A stretch of 64,000 nucleotides of DNA from an uncultured Hyphomicrobiales bacterium (GTDB lineage Bacteria > Pseudomonadota > Alphaproteobacteria > Rhizobiales > Beijerinckiaceae): NCBI GenBank assembly GCA_903847605.1, contig CAINED010000079.1, positions 1 to 64,000 of the forward strand. Reading direction: 5' to 3'. Each line of letters starts with the position of its first letter. Within the stretch, counting starts at the first letter, position 1. Below the pieces are notes generated by a model, which saw only the letters and a program-made list of their open reading frames with translations, did not search any database and was not told the DNA's origin. The translations under genes were made by a program, and so were the position numbers. Positions 35,760 to 45,845 of this stretch are shown here, piece by piece.

Positions 35760-36947
35760 TTGAACGTCGATATCGGAACGAACATGTCGGACAACGGCCA
35801 TACTGCATTCGCGCTCACCGAGGAGCAGACCGCCATCTTCGACATGGCGCGCGCCTTCGCGGACGAACATATTGCGCCACACGCCATTCGCTGGGACGAA
35901 GAGAAGTATTTCCCCGTCGAGGTGTTTCGCGCCGCGGCAGGGCTTGGCATGGCGGGCATTTATGTGCGCGAGGATGTCGGCGGCAGCGGTCTTGGCCGTC
36001 TCGACGCCGCGCTGATCTTCGAGGCGCTGGCAACGGGCTGTCCCTGCACGTCGGCCTTCCTGTCGATTCACAACATGGTCGCCTGGATGATCGACACGTT
36101 CGGCAATGAAGCGCAGCGAAAGGGCTGGGTTCCCCGCCTCACCAGCGCCGAGATTATTGCGAGCTATTGCCTCACCGAGCCGGGCGCGGGATCGGATGCG
36201 GCGGCGCTTACAACCAGCGCGCGGCGGGATGGCAGCGATTACATTCTCAATGGTGTGAAGCAGTTCATCTCCGGGGCAGGCGCGAGCGACATCTATCTCG
36301 TCATGGCGCGCACCGGCGGGCCCGATGCCAACGGCATCTCATCCTTTCTCTTGGAGAAGGATACGGCGGGGCTTTCATTCGGCGCGAACGAAAGGAAGAT
36401 GGGCTGGAATGCGCAGCCGACGCGCCAGGTCATCATGGAAAATGTGCGCGTGCCCGCCCGCAATCTCCTGGGGGACGAAGGGCAGGGATTCAAATTCGCC
36501 ATGCAGGGCCTCGATGGCGGTCGGCTCAACATTGGGGCCTGTTCGCTCGGCGGCGCGCAAACGGCGCTCGACAAGGCCTGCGCCTATATGGGCGAACGCA
36601 AGGCCTTCGGCCGCCGGCTGGAAGAATTTCAGGCGCTGCAATTCAAGCTTGCGGATATGGAAACCGAACTTGAGACGGCGCGCACGATGCTGTGGCGCGC
36701 GGCTTCCATGCTCGACCGGAAAGATCATCGCGCCACGAAATTCTGCGCCATGGCGAAGCGTGTCTGCACGGACACAGGCTTCGATGTCGCCAATCAGGCG
36801 CTGCAACTACACGGCGGCTACGGTTATCTTGCCGATTACGGCATCGAGAAGATCGTGCGCGATCTGCGCGTGCACCAGATTCTCGAAGGCACCAACGAGA
36901 TCATGCGCCTCATCGTGGCGCGCACCATGGTCGGCAACAAGAGATGA
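35760..36947 (+). CDS. Acyl-CoA dehydrogenase, isobutyryl-CoA dehydrogenase-like
   Basis: The 395-aa product has the complete acyl-CoA dehydrogenase pattern: LTEEQTAIFDMARAFADEHIAPHA, the FAD-site AEIIASYCLTEPGAGSD, KQFISGAGASDIYLVMART, ERKMGWNAQPTRQVIMENVRVP, and the C-terminal LHGGYGYLADYGIEKIVRDLRVHQILEGTNEIMRL with the catalytic Glu of EGTNE. GWNAQPT and the context fit isobutyryl-CoA dehydrogenase (valine pathway). Start is TTG 35760 or ATG 35784. The stop overlaps the hydrolase start (ATGA). Confidence 0.9.
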   Translation: MNVDIGTNMSDNGHTAFALTEEQTAIFDMARAFADEHIAPHAIRWDEEKYFPVEVFRAAAGLGMAGIYVREDVGGSGLGRLDAALIFEALATGCPCTSAFLSIHNMVAWMIDTFGNEAQRKGWVPRLTSAEIIASYCLTEPGAGSDAAALTTSARRDGSDYILNGVKQFISGAGASDIYLVMARTGGPDANGISSFLLEKDTAGLSFGANERKMGWNAQPTRQVIMENVRVPARNLLGDEGQGFKFAMQGLDGGRLNIGACSLGGAQTALDKACAYMGERKAFGRRLEEFQALQFKLADMETELETARTMLWRAASMLDRKDHRATKFCAMAKRVCTDTGFDVANQALQLHGGYGYLADYGIEKIVRDLRVHQILEGTNEIMRLIVARTMVGNKR

Positions 36948-37990
36948 GCGATCTTGTCATCGCGCGGCAGGGTCGTCTCGGCCGCATCACGCTCAATCGA
37001 CCGAAGGCGCTGAATGCGCTGACCTACGACATGGTCAGGCAGATGCATCCGGCGCTCAGCGCATTTGCCGCGGATGACTCCGTCAGCGCCGTCCTTGTCG
37101 ATGGCGCGGGCGAGCGCGGACTTTGCGCCGGCGGCGACATACGCTCCATCTACGAGGCGGAGCTTGCAGGCAGCGATCTGCCCGCACGTTTCTGGCGCGA
37201 CGAATATGTCATGAACGCCAGTATCGCCCGTTATCCCATGCCCTATATCGCTGTTATGGACGGCATCGTAATGGGCGGCGGCGTCGGCATATCGGCGCAT
37301 GGATCGCATCGCATCGTCACGGAACGCTCGCGGATCGCGATGCCCGAAGTCGGCATCGGTTTCTCGCCGGATGTCGGCGGCACATGGCTTCTGGCGCATG
37401 CGCCGGGTGAACTTGGCGCATTTGCAGGACTGACGGCGACGCAGATGAATGCTGCCGATGCGATCGCCGCGGGATTTGCGGACGTGCATGTCGAGACATC
37501 GGGGATCGCCGCATTGATCGACGATCTCACTCAATGCGCAACGCGCTCCGAGATCGACGCTGCGATTTCATCGCGGTCCAGCGTGGCCGCACCCGGTCTC
37601 TTCGCTCATGCGCGTGGCTGGATCGATCACTGCTTCGCCTTCGACACCGTTGAGGAGATTGTCGCGGCGCTGGCTTCCCGTAGCGAGCCGGACGCGCAGA
37701 AGGCGCTTGCGGCCCTGCAGCGTCACTGTCCGAGATCGCTGAAGGTCGCGCTCGCCGCGATCCGCAAGGCGCGCAAGCTCCCTTCGCTCGAAGCCGCGTT
37801 GCAGATGGAATATCGTGTTTCACTTGCCTGCATCGCCGCGCCGGATATGGTCGAGGGTATCAGGGCTGTCGTCGTCGACAAGGATCAGAAACCGCGCTGG
37901 TCGCCAGCTACGATCGACGAAGTTACGCCGCAGATGGTCGAAAGTTATTTCGCGCCGCGCGCCGGCGACGTCATCGACTTTACACAGTGA
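36944..37990 (+). CDS. 3-hydroxyisobutyryl-CoA hydrolase
   Basis: The 348-aa product is a crotonase-fold enzyme of the HIBCH type: ITLNRPKALNALTYDMVRQM, GAGERGLCAGGDIRSIYE, AVMDGIVMGGGVGISAHGSHRIVTERSRIAMPEVGIGFSPDVGGTW with the catalytic Glu of MPEVGIG, and the HIBCH-specific C-terminal extension. It releases 3-hydroxyisobutyrate from its CoA ester in valine catabolism. It starts inside the stop of the dehydrogenase gene, so the two are translationally coupled. Confidence 0.9.
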   Translation: MSDLVIARQGRLGRITLNRPKALNALTYDMVRQMHPALSAFAADDSVSAVLVDGAGERGLCAGGDIRSIYEAELAGSDLPARFWRDEYVMNASIARYPMPYIAVMDGIVMGGGVGISAHGSHRIVTERSRIAMPEVGIGFSPDVGGTWLLAHAPGELGAFAGLTATQMNAADAIAAGFADVHVETSGIAALIDDLTQCATRSEIDAAISSRSSVAAPGLFAHARGWIDHCFAFDTVEEIVAALASRSEPDAQKALAALQRHCPRSLKVALAAIRKARKLPSLEAALQMEYRVSLACIAAPDMVEGIRAVVVDKDQKPRWSPATIDEVTPQMVESYFAPRAGDVIDFTQ

Positions 37991-38007
37991 CGAAACGGAG
38001 TGAGGGC

Positions 38008-38901
38008 ATGGCCACCGTTGCATTCATAGGTCTGGGCAATATGGGCGCGCCGATGGTCGCCAATCTCGTCAAGGCCGGACACGAGGTAAAGGCGTTCGAT
38101 CTCAGCGCCGCTGCGTGTGAAGCCGGGCGCAAGGCAGGCGCCGAGATTGCATCCGGCGCGGGCGTTGCCGCACAGGGCGCGGATTGCATCGTTACGATGT
38201 TGCCGGCAGGCAAGCATGTGCTCGGCGTCTATGGCGATGCCGATGGCGTGATGAAACATGCACCCAAAGGCGCGCTCTTCATCGATTGCTCGACCATCGA
38301 TGTCGACAGCGCACGCAAGGCGCACCAGATCGCGGAAACTGCCGGCATGCTGTCGCTGGACTCGCCTGTTTCAGGCGGAGTCGTCGGCGCCACGGCGGGG
38401 ACGCTCACGTTCATGGTCGGTGGAACGGACACAGCCTTCGCGCGCGGACAGGAATTTCTGAAAGTCATGGGCGCCCGCATGGTTCATTGCGGCGCGGCGG
38501 GCGCGGGACAAGCAGCGAAAATCTGCAACAACATGATATTGGGCATATCCATGACGGCGGTGTGCGAAGGCATCGTGCTCGCGGAGAAGCTGGGACTTTC
38601 ACACAAGGCGCTGTTCGACGTGGTCTCGACATCCTCCGGTTCATGCTGGTCGATCACGAAGAATTCGCCGATGCCTGATATGGTCGACGGCGCTGCCTCG
38701 AACAACAATTTCCGGCCCGGCTTTACCGCCGACCTCATGCTGAAGGATTTGACGCTCGCCATCGAGGCTGCGAAATCTTCAGGCGCTGCCTGCGAACTCG
38801 GCGATCATGCGCGGCGGCTTTACGAAGCACTTGCGGCTGCGGGCCAGGGCGGGCTCGACTTTTCCGCCATGGTGCAGGATGTGCGCAAACGTTCGGAGTA
38901 G
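38008..38901 (+). CDS. mmsB: 3-hydroxyisobutyrate dehydrogenase
   Basis: The 297-aa product has the NAD(P)-binding N-terminus VAFIGLGNMGAPMVANLVKAGHEVKAFDLS, the family signature region LSLDSPVSGGVVGATAGTLTFMVGG and the catalytic-Lys region GAGQAAKICNNMILG. It oxidises 3-hydroxyisobutyrate to methylmalonate semialdehyde. GGAGTGAGGGC precedes the ATG at 38008; a GTG at 37987 overlaps the previous stop and is less likely. The next enzyme of the pathway, methylmalonate-semialdehyde dehydrogenase (mmsA), is not in the window. Confidence 0.93.
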   Translation: MATVAFIGLGNMGAPMVANLVKAGHEVKAFDLSAAACEAGRKAGAEIASGAGVAAQGADCIVTMLPAGKHVLGVYGDADGVMKHAPKGALFIDCSTIDVDSARKAHQIAETAGMLSLDSPVSGGVVGATAGTLTFMVGGTDTAFARGQEFLKVMGARMVHCGAAGAGQAAKICNNMILGISMTAVCEGIVLAEKLGLSHKALFDVVSTSSGSCWSITKNSPMPDMVDGAASNNNFRPGFTADLMLKDLTLAIEAAKSSGAACELGDHARRLYEALAAAGQGGLDFSAMVQDVRKRSE

Positions 38902-38904
38902 AAG

Positions 38905-39696
38905 ATGACGAAGACGCTGGCTGCAAGCTATGAAACCCTTCTCGTCGAGAAACGCGGCAAGGTCGCGCTCGTCACGCTCAACCGTCCGCAAGCGCTGAAT
39001 GCGCTCAACCAGCAGGTCGGCCTCGATCTGATCTCCGCCTTCGAAGCTTTCGATGAAGATCCCGATATCGGCGCCATCGTGCTGACCGGCTCGGAGAAAG
39101 CTTTTGCCGCGGGCGCCGACATCAAGGAAATGCAGAATGTCGATTACGCCACGGCTTTCGGCAGGGATCTCTTTGCCAACTGGGAAGCGCTGACGCGAAT
39201 TCGCAAGCCGATCATCGCCGCTGTATCAGGCTTTGCGCTTGGCGGTGGCTGCGAACTCGCCATGCTCTGCGACATGATCATCGCCGCCGAGAATGCGAAA
39301 TTCGGCCAGCCCGAAATCAAGCTCGGCGTCATACCGGGCATGGGCGGCACGCAGCGCTTTACGAGGGCTGTCGGTAAGGCCAAGGCTATGGACATGTGCC
39401 TGACCGGCCGCATGATGGACGTGCAGGAAGCCGAGCGTTCAGGCCTCGTCGCGCGCATCGTCCCCACAGACAAGTTGATCGATGAAGCGGTCGCGGTCGC
39501 CGCGACGATTGCCTCCATGTCGATGCCGTCGGTCATGATGGCGAAGGAAGCGATCAATCGCTCGTTCGAAGTGCCGCTGTCGGAAGGCCTGCGCTTCGAA
39601 CGCCGCGTCTTTCATTCGACTTTCGCGACGCACGACCAGAAGGAAGGCATGACGGCCTTCGTGGAAAAGCGGAAGGCGGATTTCAAGAACCGATAA
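38905..39696 (+). CDS. Enoyl-CoA hydratase
   Basis: The 263-aa product is a crotonase with both catalytic Glu residues in place ([11 protein letters not shown] and [14 protein letters not shown]), the oxyanion-hole segment AAGADIKEM and the [10 protein letters not shown] region. In this operon it most likely hydrates methacrylyl-CoA to 3-hydroxyisobutyryl-CoA, although the family is broad. It starts three bases after the mmsB stop, and its last 14 bases overlap the convergent gene at 39683. Confidence 0.92.
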   Translation: MTKTLAASYETLLVEKRGKVALVTLNRPQALNALNQQVGLDLISAFEAFDEDPDIGAIVLTGSEKAFAAGADIKEMQNVDYATAFGRDLFANWEALTRIRKPIIAAVSGFALGGGCELAMLCDMIIAAENAKFGQPEIKLGVIPGMGGTQRFTRAVGKAKAMDMCLTGRMMDVQEAERSGLVARIVPTDKLIDEAVAVAATIASMSMPSVMMAKEAINRSFEVPLSEGLRFERRVFHSTFATHDQKEGMTAFVEKRKADFKNR

Positions 39697-40690
39697 CCGG
39701 CGACGAAGTCTTTCGATATTGCAGATAGCGCCGCGCGATTTCAGTAGCGATCAGCGGCGTCGAGTCGATCGGCGTGTAGCGCCAGCGCTCGAAGTGACCT
39801 TCCCAACGGCGGATGGCATGGCGCGCGGTCAACTGTCCGATCAGATGCATGAATTTTCCGGCATGGCCGCTCGGCTCGTAAAGATGCACGGGCATGCCTG
39901 TCGACACGGCTTCGCTCAACATGTTGACGCTGTCGGCGGTGACGACGAACATGTCCGCGAGAGCCAGCATCGAGACATAGGGATTGGCGCCGCTGCCGTC
40001 GTAAATGAACGCCTTGTTTTCGCCGGCGCCGGTTTCGGCAATCACGGTGCGGACGCGTGCGACGAGTTCGGGCGGCGTGCGCCGTGAAGGCGACACCATC
40101 AGGCTCGCCTGTGTGCGCAGCGCCGTGCGCGCAATGGCGGCAATGGCTTCGATATCTTTTGTTTCGTAATGATAGGAGGCGCTCGCGCCCCCGAGCAGCA
40201 GGGCGATGCGCGGCGTCGCGAGCGCGGCTATCCGTGGATCCGGCCTATCGCGCGCTTCCGCGAGCGCAACCGCATCTCGTGGATGCGGCGTTGTCAGAAA
40301 GCTGATGACATTCTTGGCTCGATAGTCGTCATGCTCGGGCAGTGCGATGAGATCGAACAGATCATGCGACGTGCGGGGATCGCCGAGATAGACGCAAAAC
40401 GTGCCGGGCGAGCGCTTCTTCAGCGTGCGCAGATAGGGCACGGTCTCCCGCCCCGAAGCCAAAGCGATATTTGGCCAGGGCTTGCGCAGGGCCGCGCCGG
40501 GTGTGTCGCGAAGATCGCGAAAGTCGGGCGGCCCCGAAGGCGCGAACAGGCGGAACATGGCGCCAGGACGCACCGGCCTGATATCCGGCGATATGCCAAG
40601 CGCGCGCGCGACAGCCTCGCATTGCATGGCGTGTCCGAGCTTGTTCGAAGCCAGGATCGTCAACGTCGTTTCGGGCGGGAGCAGGCTCAT
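39683..40690 (-). CDS. ELM1/GtrOC1-like protein (mitochondrial fission ELM1 family)
   Basis: The 335-aa product fits the ELM1 family found in alphaproteobacteria and plants, with a glycosyltransferase-B-like fold: [23 protein letters not shown] at the N-terminus, [15 protein letters not shown] in the middle, and [39 protein letters not shown] near the end. The bacterial function is unknown. The ATG at 40690 was chosen because the open frame upstream covers the intergenic region before the divergent PhoD gene. Confidence 0.83.
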   Translation of the reverse strand: MSLLPPETTLTILASNKLGHAMQCEAVARALGISPDIRPVRPGAMFRLFAPSGPPDFRDLRDTPGAALRKPWPNIALASGRETVPYLRTLKKRSPGTFCVYLGDPRTSHDLFDLIALPEHDDYRAKNVISFLTTPHPRDAVALAEARDRPDPRIAALATPRIALLLGGASASYHYETKDIEAIAAIARTALRTQASLMVSPSRRTPPELVARVRTVIAETGAGENKAFIYDGSGANPYVSMLALADMFVVTADSVNMLSEAVSTGMPVHLYEPSGHAGKFMHLIGQLTARHAIRRWEGHFERWRYTPIDSTPLIATEIARRYLQYRKTSSPVIGS

Positions 40691-40800
40691 CCGCAATTTG
40701 CGCCCAGTCTCGGCATGTGCCGATCTCTGGCAAAGACCGGCTGCAAAAGCAACCATGGCTGCTACAATAGGCAAATTGCAAGGGGCAAAGGGAGGCCGGA

Positions 40801-42363
40801 TTGCGGCTGACGCGGCGCAAATTTCTGCAGGCGACAAGCGCGAGCGTGGTTTTCGCGCCTTATCTGTCGCGGGCCGCCGACAGGCCGCTCATCACACATG
40901 GTGTGCAGTCCGGCGATGTCTCGCCCGATGGCGCGGTGATCTGGTCGCGGTGCGACCGTCCCTCTGTGATGCAGGTGGAATGGTCGACGGTCGAAAGTTT
41001 CAAGGAGATTGGCGGTGGCGCACGCATCGCGGCAGGCGCCGGCAGCGACTTCACCGCGAAAGCTCTCATTCCAAATCTTCCTGCCGATCAGCAGATTTTC
41101 TATCGCCTGCGCTTTTTGAACGAAGCCGAGCCGAATATCGCAAGCGAATTTGTAACGGGACTTCTACGCACGCCCCCTGCACGCCGCCGCAATATCCGCT
41201 TCGTCTGGTCCGGCGATACCGCAGGGCAGGGCTGGGGCATCGATCTCGAGCGCGGCGGCATGCGCGGCTACGAGATCATGCGCCGCAATCGGCCGGACTT
41301 CTTCATCCACTCCGGCGACACCGTCTATGCCGACAACGCCATATTATCAGAGCAGAAAATGCCTGGCGGCGGCACATGGAAGAATGTCGTTCTCGAAGAA
41401 AAGCTGAAAGCAGCGGAAACGCTGGCGGAATTTCGCGCGGCCTTCAAATACAATCTGATGGATCGCAATGTCCTCGCCTTTAACGCCGAGGTATCCGGTT
41501 ATTATCAATGGGACGATCACGAAGTCACCGACAACTGGTGGCCCGGTCAACCGCTTGACCTGCCTGATCATCGCGCCAAGAAATACACCGAGACGAACAT
41601 GCGCGCGCTGAGCGAACGCGCCAATCGCGCCTTTCACGAATTCCTGCCGATCCGCAGCATTGCAGGCGATTCTGCGCGCATCTACCGCAAGATTTCCTAT
41701 GGGCCTTCGCTTGATCTATTCTTTCTGGACATGCGCAGCTATCGCGCGGCGAATAACGACAACAGGCAACCGGTATACGGACCGGACGCCCAGTGCCTCG
41801 GTCCGCAGCAGATCGAATGGCTGAAGCGCGAGTTGAAAGCATCCAAAGCGACTTGGAAAATCATCGCCGCCGACCAGCCCATCGCGCTCTATGTCGCCGA
41901 CGACTGGCGCAAGCAATCAGGCAGCGAAGCCATCGCGCAGAACGATCATGGCGCGCCTCTGGGACGCGAGTTGGAGATTGCCGATATTCTCGCTTTCATG
42001 AAGCGCGAGAAAATTTTCAACGCGGTGTGGCTCACCGCGGATGTGCATTACACGGCCGCGCATTTTTACAATCCGGACAAGGCAGCGTTTCAGGATTTCG
42101 AGCCGTTCTGGGAATTCGTGTCGGGGCCGATCCACGCCGGCACTTTTGGGCCCAATCCGCTCGATGGCACATTCGGTCCGGAGTTGAAATTCATCAAGGC
42201 GCCAGCGAAGGAGCAGGGCGTCAATCTTCCGCCAAGCGCAGGCCTGCAGTTCTTCGGCCTTGTCGAAATCGATGGCCGCAACGAGGCGATGACCGTCACG
42301 CTGAAGGACGTGAACGACGCAGCTTTGTGGTCGGTGGTGCTTGAACCGCGGCGGCCGGGCTGA
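40801..42363 (+). CDS. phoD: PhoD-type alkaline phosphatase/phosphodiesterase, Tat-exported
   Basis: The 520-aa product begins with a twin-arginine signal (LTRRKFLQATSASVVFAPYLSRA), then the PhoD N-terminal domain (ITHGVQSGDVSPDGAVIWSRCDRP) and a metallophosphatase core: WSGDTAGQGWGID, FFIHSGDTVYADN, QWDDHEVTDNWWPGQ, DMRSYRA and VWLTADVHYTAAHFYNP. PhoD enzymes use Ca and Fe and release phosphate from mono- and diesters outside the cytoplasm. The start is a TTG after GGGAGG. No Pho box is obvious upstream. The next gene starts inside its stop codon. Confidence 0.92.
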   Translation: MRLTRRKFLQATSASVVFAPYLSRAADRPLITHGVQSGDVSPDGAVIWSRCDRPSVMQVEWSTVESFKEIGGGARIAAGAGSDFTAKALIPNLPADQQIFYRLRFLNEAEPNIASEFVTGLLRTPPARRRNIRFVWSGDTAGQGWGIDLERGGMRGYEIMRRNRPDFFIHSGDTVYADNAILSEQKMPGGGTWKNVVLEEKLKAAETLAEFRAAFKYNLMDRNVLAFNAEVSGYYQWDDHEVTDNWWPGQPLDLPDHRAKKYTETNMRALSERANRAFHEFLPIRSIAGDSARIYRKISYGPSLDLFFLDMRSYRAANNDNRQPVYGPDAQCLGPQQIEWLKRELKASKATWKIIAADQPIALYVADDWRKQSGSEAIAQNDHGAPLGRELEIADILAFMKREKIFNAVWLTADVHYTAAHFYNPDKAAFQDFEPFWEFVSGPIHAGTFGPNPLDGTFGPELKFIKAPAKEQGVNLPPSAGLQFFGLVEIDGRNEAMTVTLKDVNDAALWSVVLEPRRPG

Positions 42364-44069
42364 TGTGCGGGCGTTCACGCGGAAAATCGCGGGAACTTGC
42401 ATCGCTTGTCGCGATGTGGCGAGCATTTGCGGCGACCCTTGCGATGATGTGCGCGTTCGTAAGCGGCGCTCACGCTTTCGAGCTCCTGCTTCACAACGGC
42501 AATATCGTTACGCTCGATCCCGCGCGGCCGGGCGTCGAAGCCGTCGCCATTTCGGGCGATCGCATCGTCGAAGCAGGAGACAGCGCGGCGCTGCTCGCGA
42601 AGGCGCTGCCCTCGACGCAAAAAATAGATCTTGGGGGGCGCAGCGTCATTCCCGGCCTCATCGACAGCCATATTCACGCGATACGCGCGGGGCTCACTTA
42701 TGCCGAGGAAGTCAGCTGGATCGATATACCGGATCTCAAGTCTGCACTCGCACTGATTTCCGAAAAGGCGAGGCAGTCAGCAGATACGATAATCGTCGTC
42801 GCCGGCGGCTGGAATGTGCAGCAATTTGCCGAACAGCGCGCGCCGACCTTGCAGGAGCTTGAAGCGGCGGCGCCGGGCCGCGCGATCTATCTGCAATGGT
42901 CCTATCGCTCAGTATTGATCACGCAACCCGCTCTTGAACGGCTCGGCATCTCGCAGGAGCGCGATCTTCCCCAAGGCGCGCGTTTCGAGACGGATGCGCA
43001 GGGACGACGCACAGGCTGGATCGCCGGCGATCCGCCGGCCATCATTGCCCTGTTCGAACGCCTGCCGCGTTTCGACAAGGCGCGGCATATCGAAGGCACG
43101 CAGCGGTTCTTTGCAAAGCTCAATTCGTTCGGGATCACGGGCGTCATCGATCCAGGTGGTCATAATCTGCGCCTTGCCGAATATGATGCTCTCTTTGAAA
43201 TGGCCGAGCGCGATCTCCTGACGTTGCGCGTTGCGTTCAGCCTGTTCGCTCCGCGCCGCGGTTCGGAGCGCGCGGATTTCGCGAGGCTCGTGCCCGAGAT
43301 GCGCGCCCGCGCGAAACCGCCGATGCTACAGTTCAACGGCATCGGCGAAAACGTTACCTGGGGCTTCTACAACAACGATACGCCGGGCGCGGAGGATATC
43401 GCGGCGTTCGAGGATGTCGCCGAATGGGCCGCGCGGTCGGGTCTGCGCCTCACCATCCACTGGAACAATTCGAAGTCCGCGCCTGTTCTCTTCGACAGTT
43501 TCGCGCGCGTCGCGCAGCGCGCGCCCTACCGTCATCTGCGCTGGTCCATCGCGCATCTGCACGATGCGACGCCGGCCATCGTGCAACGCCTCAGCGAACA
43601 TGGCCTTGGCTGGCATGCGCAGAACGCGGGCTATTTTGCCGCGCCCTCCTGGTTGCGCGAGCGTGGCGACGCCATCCGCGCCATGCCGCCGCTCGGCTCA
43701 GCCTTGCGCGCGGGTGTGCAGGTCGGCGGCGGCACGGATGCGCATCGCGTGATGAGCTTCAATCCGTTTCTGTCGCTGCGCTGGATGATCGACGGCGTCA
43801 CGGCAGGCGGTCTTGCAACGCGGGGCGAGGGGGAGTTGCTGTCCCGCGAAGACGCGTTGCGCGTCTATACGCAGGGCAGCGCATGGTTCACCGGCGACGA
43901 TCACCAGCGCGGACGTATCGCTCCCGGTTATCTCGCCGACCTTGCCGTGCTCGACCGGGATTATCTTGCTGTTCCGCTTGCCGAATTTGCCCGCATGCGC
44001 TCGGAACTGACGGTCGTCGGCGGGCGGATCGCACATCGCGGCCCGGCGTTCCCGCCGCAGACCCCGTAA
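42363..44069 (+). CDS. Secreted amidohydrolase, YtcJ-like
   Basis: The 568-aa product is an amidohydrolase-3 family protein with HNGNIVTLDP at the start, the metal-site VIPGLIDSHIHAIRAGL, and GVQVGGGTDAHRVMSFNPFLSLRWMIDG plus GRIAPGYLADLAVLDRDYLAVP at the end. A hydrophobic segment (MWRAFAATLAMMCAFVSGAHA) looks like a signal peptide. If translation begins at 42363 (TGATG overlap with phoD) the signal is preceded by 17 residues; an ATG at 42414 would make it N-terminal. The substrate is unknown, but it is probably co-transcribed with phoD. Confidence 0.85.
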   Translation: MCGRSRGKSRELASLVAMWRAFAATLAMMCAFVSGAHAFELLLHNGNIVTLDPARPGVEAVAISGDRIVEAGDSAALLAKALPSTQKIDLGGRSVIPGLIDSHIHAIRAGLTYAEEVSWIDIPDLKSALALISEKARQSADTIIVVAGGWNVQQFAEQRAPTLQELEAAAPGRAIYLQWSYRSVLITQPALERLGISQERDLPQGARFETDAQGRRTGWIAGDPPAIIALFERLPRFDKARHIEGTQRFFAKLNSFGITGVIDPGGHNLRLAEYDALFEMAERDLLTLRVAFSLFAPRRGSERADFARLVPEMRARAKPPMLQFNGIGENVTWGFYNNDTPGAEDIAAFEDVAEWAARSGLRLTIHWNNSKSAPVLFDSFARVAQRAPYRHLRWSIAHLHDATPAIVQRLSEHGLGWHAQNAGYFAAPSWLRERGDAIRAMPPLGSALRAGVQVGGGTDAHRVMSFNPFLSLRWMIDGVTAGGLATRGEGELLSREDALRVYTQGSAWFTGDDHQRGRIAPGYLADLAVLDRDYLAVPLAEFARMRSELTVVGGRIAHRGPAFPPQTP

Positions 44070-44129
44070 TCCCGTGGATTGCAATCTGATATGGCTTTGA
44101 GGCATCCTGCCGGAAAAGGGAGAGAGACC

Positions 44130-44522
44130 ATGCGTCGTCTGGTTCCATGTCTCGCTGTTCTGGCGATCGCCGCCCTGGCGGCAGGGCCGGCGCTGGCCGG
44201 CGGCTCGGATATCGAAGGCAGCGAGGAAGACAAGGAACTTGGCGCGCCCTATTTCGGGGAGGCCAAGGACATCCGCGGGCTGAAGCCGCTGGAAGGCGTA
44301 CGCATTTCGGCGCAGCGCAAGGGCAATCCGCTGCCCGTCCTTGCCTCGACAGATGCCGAGGGGCGCTTCCGCATTCCCGGCTTCGGCAAGGAGGTCAATT
44401 CGGACGACGTCACGATCACCTGCGCAAAGAGCGGGTGGAAGGTTGTCGAAACGGAGCGCCGCAAGCTGGCCAAGGACTTCGATTCACCCGTCGAGATCGA
44501 ATGCCTGCTGGAAAAAAATTAG
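44130..44522 (+). CDS. Small secreted protein with a carboxypeptidase-regulatory-like domain
   Basis: The 130-aa product has a Sec signal (LVPCLAVLAIAALAAGPALAGG) and a beta-sandwich-like domain: LEGVRISAQRKGNPLPVLASTDAEGRFRIPGF, DDVTITCAKSGWKVVETERR. This pattern resembles the CarboxypepD_reg/transthyretin-like fold seen in many secreted proteins. GGGAGAGAG precedes the ATG at 44130. It follows the amidohydrolase by 60 bases on the same strand. Function unknown. Confidence 0.72.
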   Translation: MRRLVPCLAVLAIAALAAGPALAGGSDIEGSEEDKELGAPYFGEAKDIRGLKPLEGVRISAQRKGNPLPVLASTDAEGRFRIPGFGKEVNSDDVTITCAKSGWKVVETERRKLAKDFDSPVEIECLLEKN

Positions 44523-44647
44523 GTCATCTTCCGGACAATTTGCCCCTGCTTATGCAGCCGCGCCCGATTGCAGCGCGGCAAACACGGCGCTAAGCCTCGC
44601 GCGCATCGGGCAGCCAGCCGATTGCAGGCAATATCCGGAACTGACGA

Positions 44648-45748
44648 ATGGACATCGCGACGAAGGACTCCGGCGGCAGCGCTGCTCTGCCCTATTTTCT
44701 GGGCTGGATATCCTTGCCGCTGTTCGCGCTCGCCGTCTGGTACGGCGGCGTTTGGGTCATCGCCGGTCCTATCCTCTTTTACACGATACCTGTCGTGCTC
44801 GACGCCGTGAGCGAGCGCGATGCTGAAAGCGGCGCGCGGAGCCGCGAGGAATTCGGGCCGGAGATCGACCGGTTTCGCGTGGTGCTGTTGCTCTGGCCCT
44901 TCGTGCAGTTGGCGATGCTGGTTTTCGCTCTCTATGTCACCTGTGTCCTGCGCCGGCATTCCCTGCTTGAAATCGTGGCGCTATATTTTTTTGCCGGGCA
45001 GATCACCAGCACGATCGGCATCGTCTATGCGCATGAATTGATGCATGGGCGCAGCCGCCTGCAGATCTTTCTCGCGGATGTGCTGATGGCCATGGCGCTC
45101 TATGCGCATTTCCGCACCGAACATCTCTTCGTGCATCATCGGTATGTCGGCACGCCACGCGATACGGTGACGGCGCGGTTCGGCGAAAGTCTCTATGGCT
45201 TCTACGCGCGCGTTTTGCCCGGCAGTCTCGTTTCCGCCTGGAGGATCGAAGCGGCGCGGTTGCAGCAGCGCGGCTTTCCGGTCTGGCATTATGCAAATCC
45301 GTTTTGGCGCTATGCCGGGCTGGAGATCGCTTTCCTGGCGCTTGCCGCAACCGTGGGCGGCTGGCTTGGTGTTGTATTGTGGATCTATCAGGCGCTGGTG
45401 GCGCTCCTCATTCTCGAAGCGGTCAATTACATCGAGCATTACGGCCTGATGCGCCGGGAGATTGAGCCGGGCCGTTACGAGCCGCTCGCTTTGCACCATT
45501 CCTGGAACTCAAGCCACAAATTCACGAGCTATCTGCTCATCAATCTGACCCGTCATCCCGACCACCATTACCGGCCGGATTATCCCTATCAGCTTCTTTC
45601 GTCCTATCGGACGGCGAGCGCGCCGCAGATGCCATATTCCTATCCTGTCATGCTGGCTTGCGCCTTCGCGCCGCCGGTGTGGCGCAAGATGATGCATCCG
45701 CGCATCAGGAAATGGCGCGAGCGTTACGGCTATGCGAGCGGCGGTTGA
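44648..45748 (+). CDS. AlkB-like alkane/fatty-acyl hydroxylase (membrane di-iron)
   Basis: The 366-aa product is a multi-span membrane protein with the four AlkB histidine clusters: HELMH, EHLFVHHRYVG, NYIEHYGL and LTRHPDHH. These bind two irons and activate O2 for terminal hydroxylation, with electrons from rubredoxin. The clusters differ slightly from true AlkB (LTRHPDHH for LQRHSDHH, HELMHG for HELxHK), so the substrate may be an alkane-like chain other than an n-alkane. No rubredoxin or reductase gene is adjacent. The cupin gene follows at 97 bases. Confidence 0.85.
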   Translation: MDIATKDSGGSAALPYFLGWISLPLFALAVWYGGVWVIAGPILFYTIPVVLDAVSERDAESGARSREEFGPEIDRFRVVLLLWPFVQLAMLVFALYVTCVLRRHSLLEIVALYFFAGQITSTIGIVYAHELMHGRSRLQIFLADVLMAMALYAHFRTEHLFVHHRYVGTPRDTVTARFGESLYGFYARVLPGSLVSAWRIEAARLQQRGFPVWHYANPFWRYAGLEIAFLALAATVGGWLGVVLWIYQALVALLILEAVNYIEHYGLMRREIEPGRYEPLALHHSWNSSHKFTSYLLINLTRHPDHHYRPDYPYQLLSSYRTASAPQMPYSYPVMLACAFAPPVWRKMMHPRIRKWRERYGYASGG

Positions 45749-45845
45749 ACCGGTCGGCATTGCCCAATCTCCTGTTGACAATCCTTGCATCGAAGGGCTG
45801 ACTTCCCCGACAATTGTTCCACCACCGCAAGAAGTGGAAACAGCC

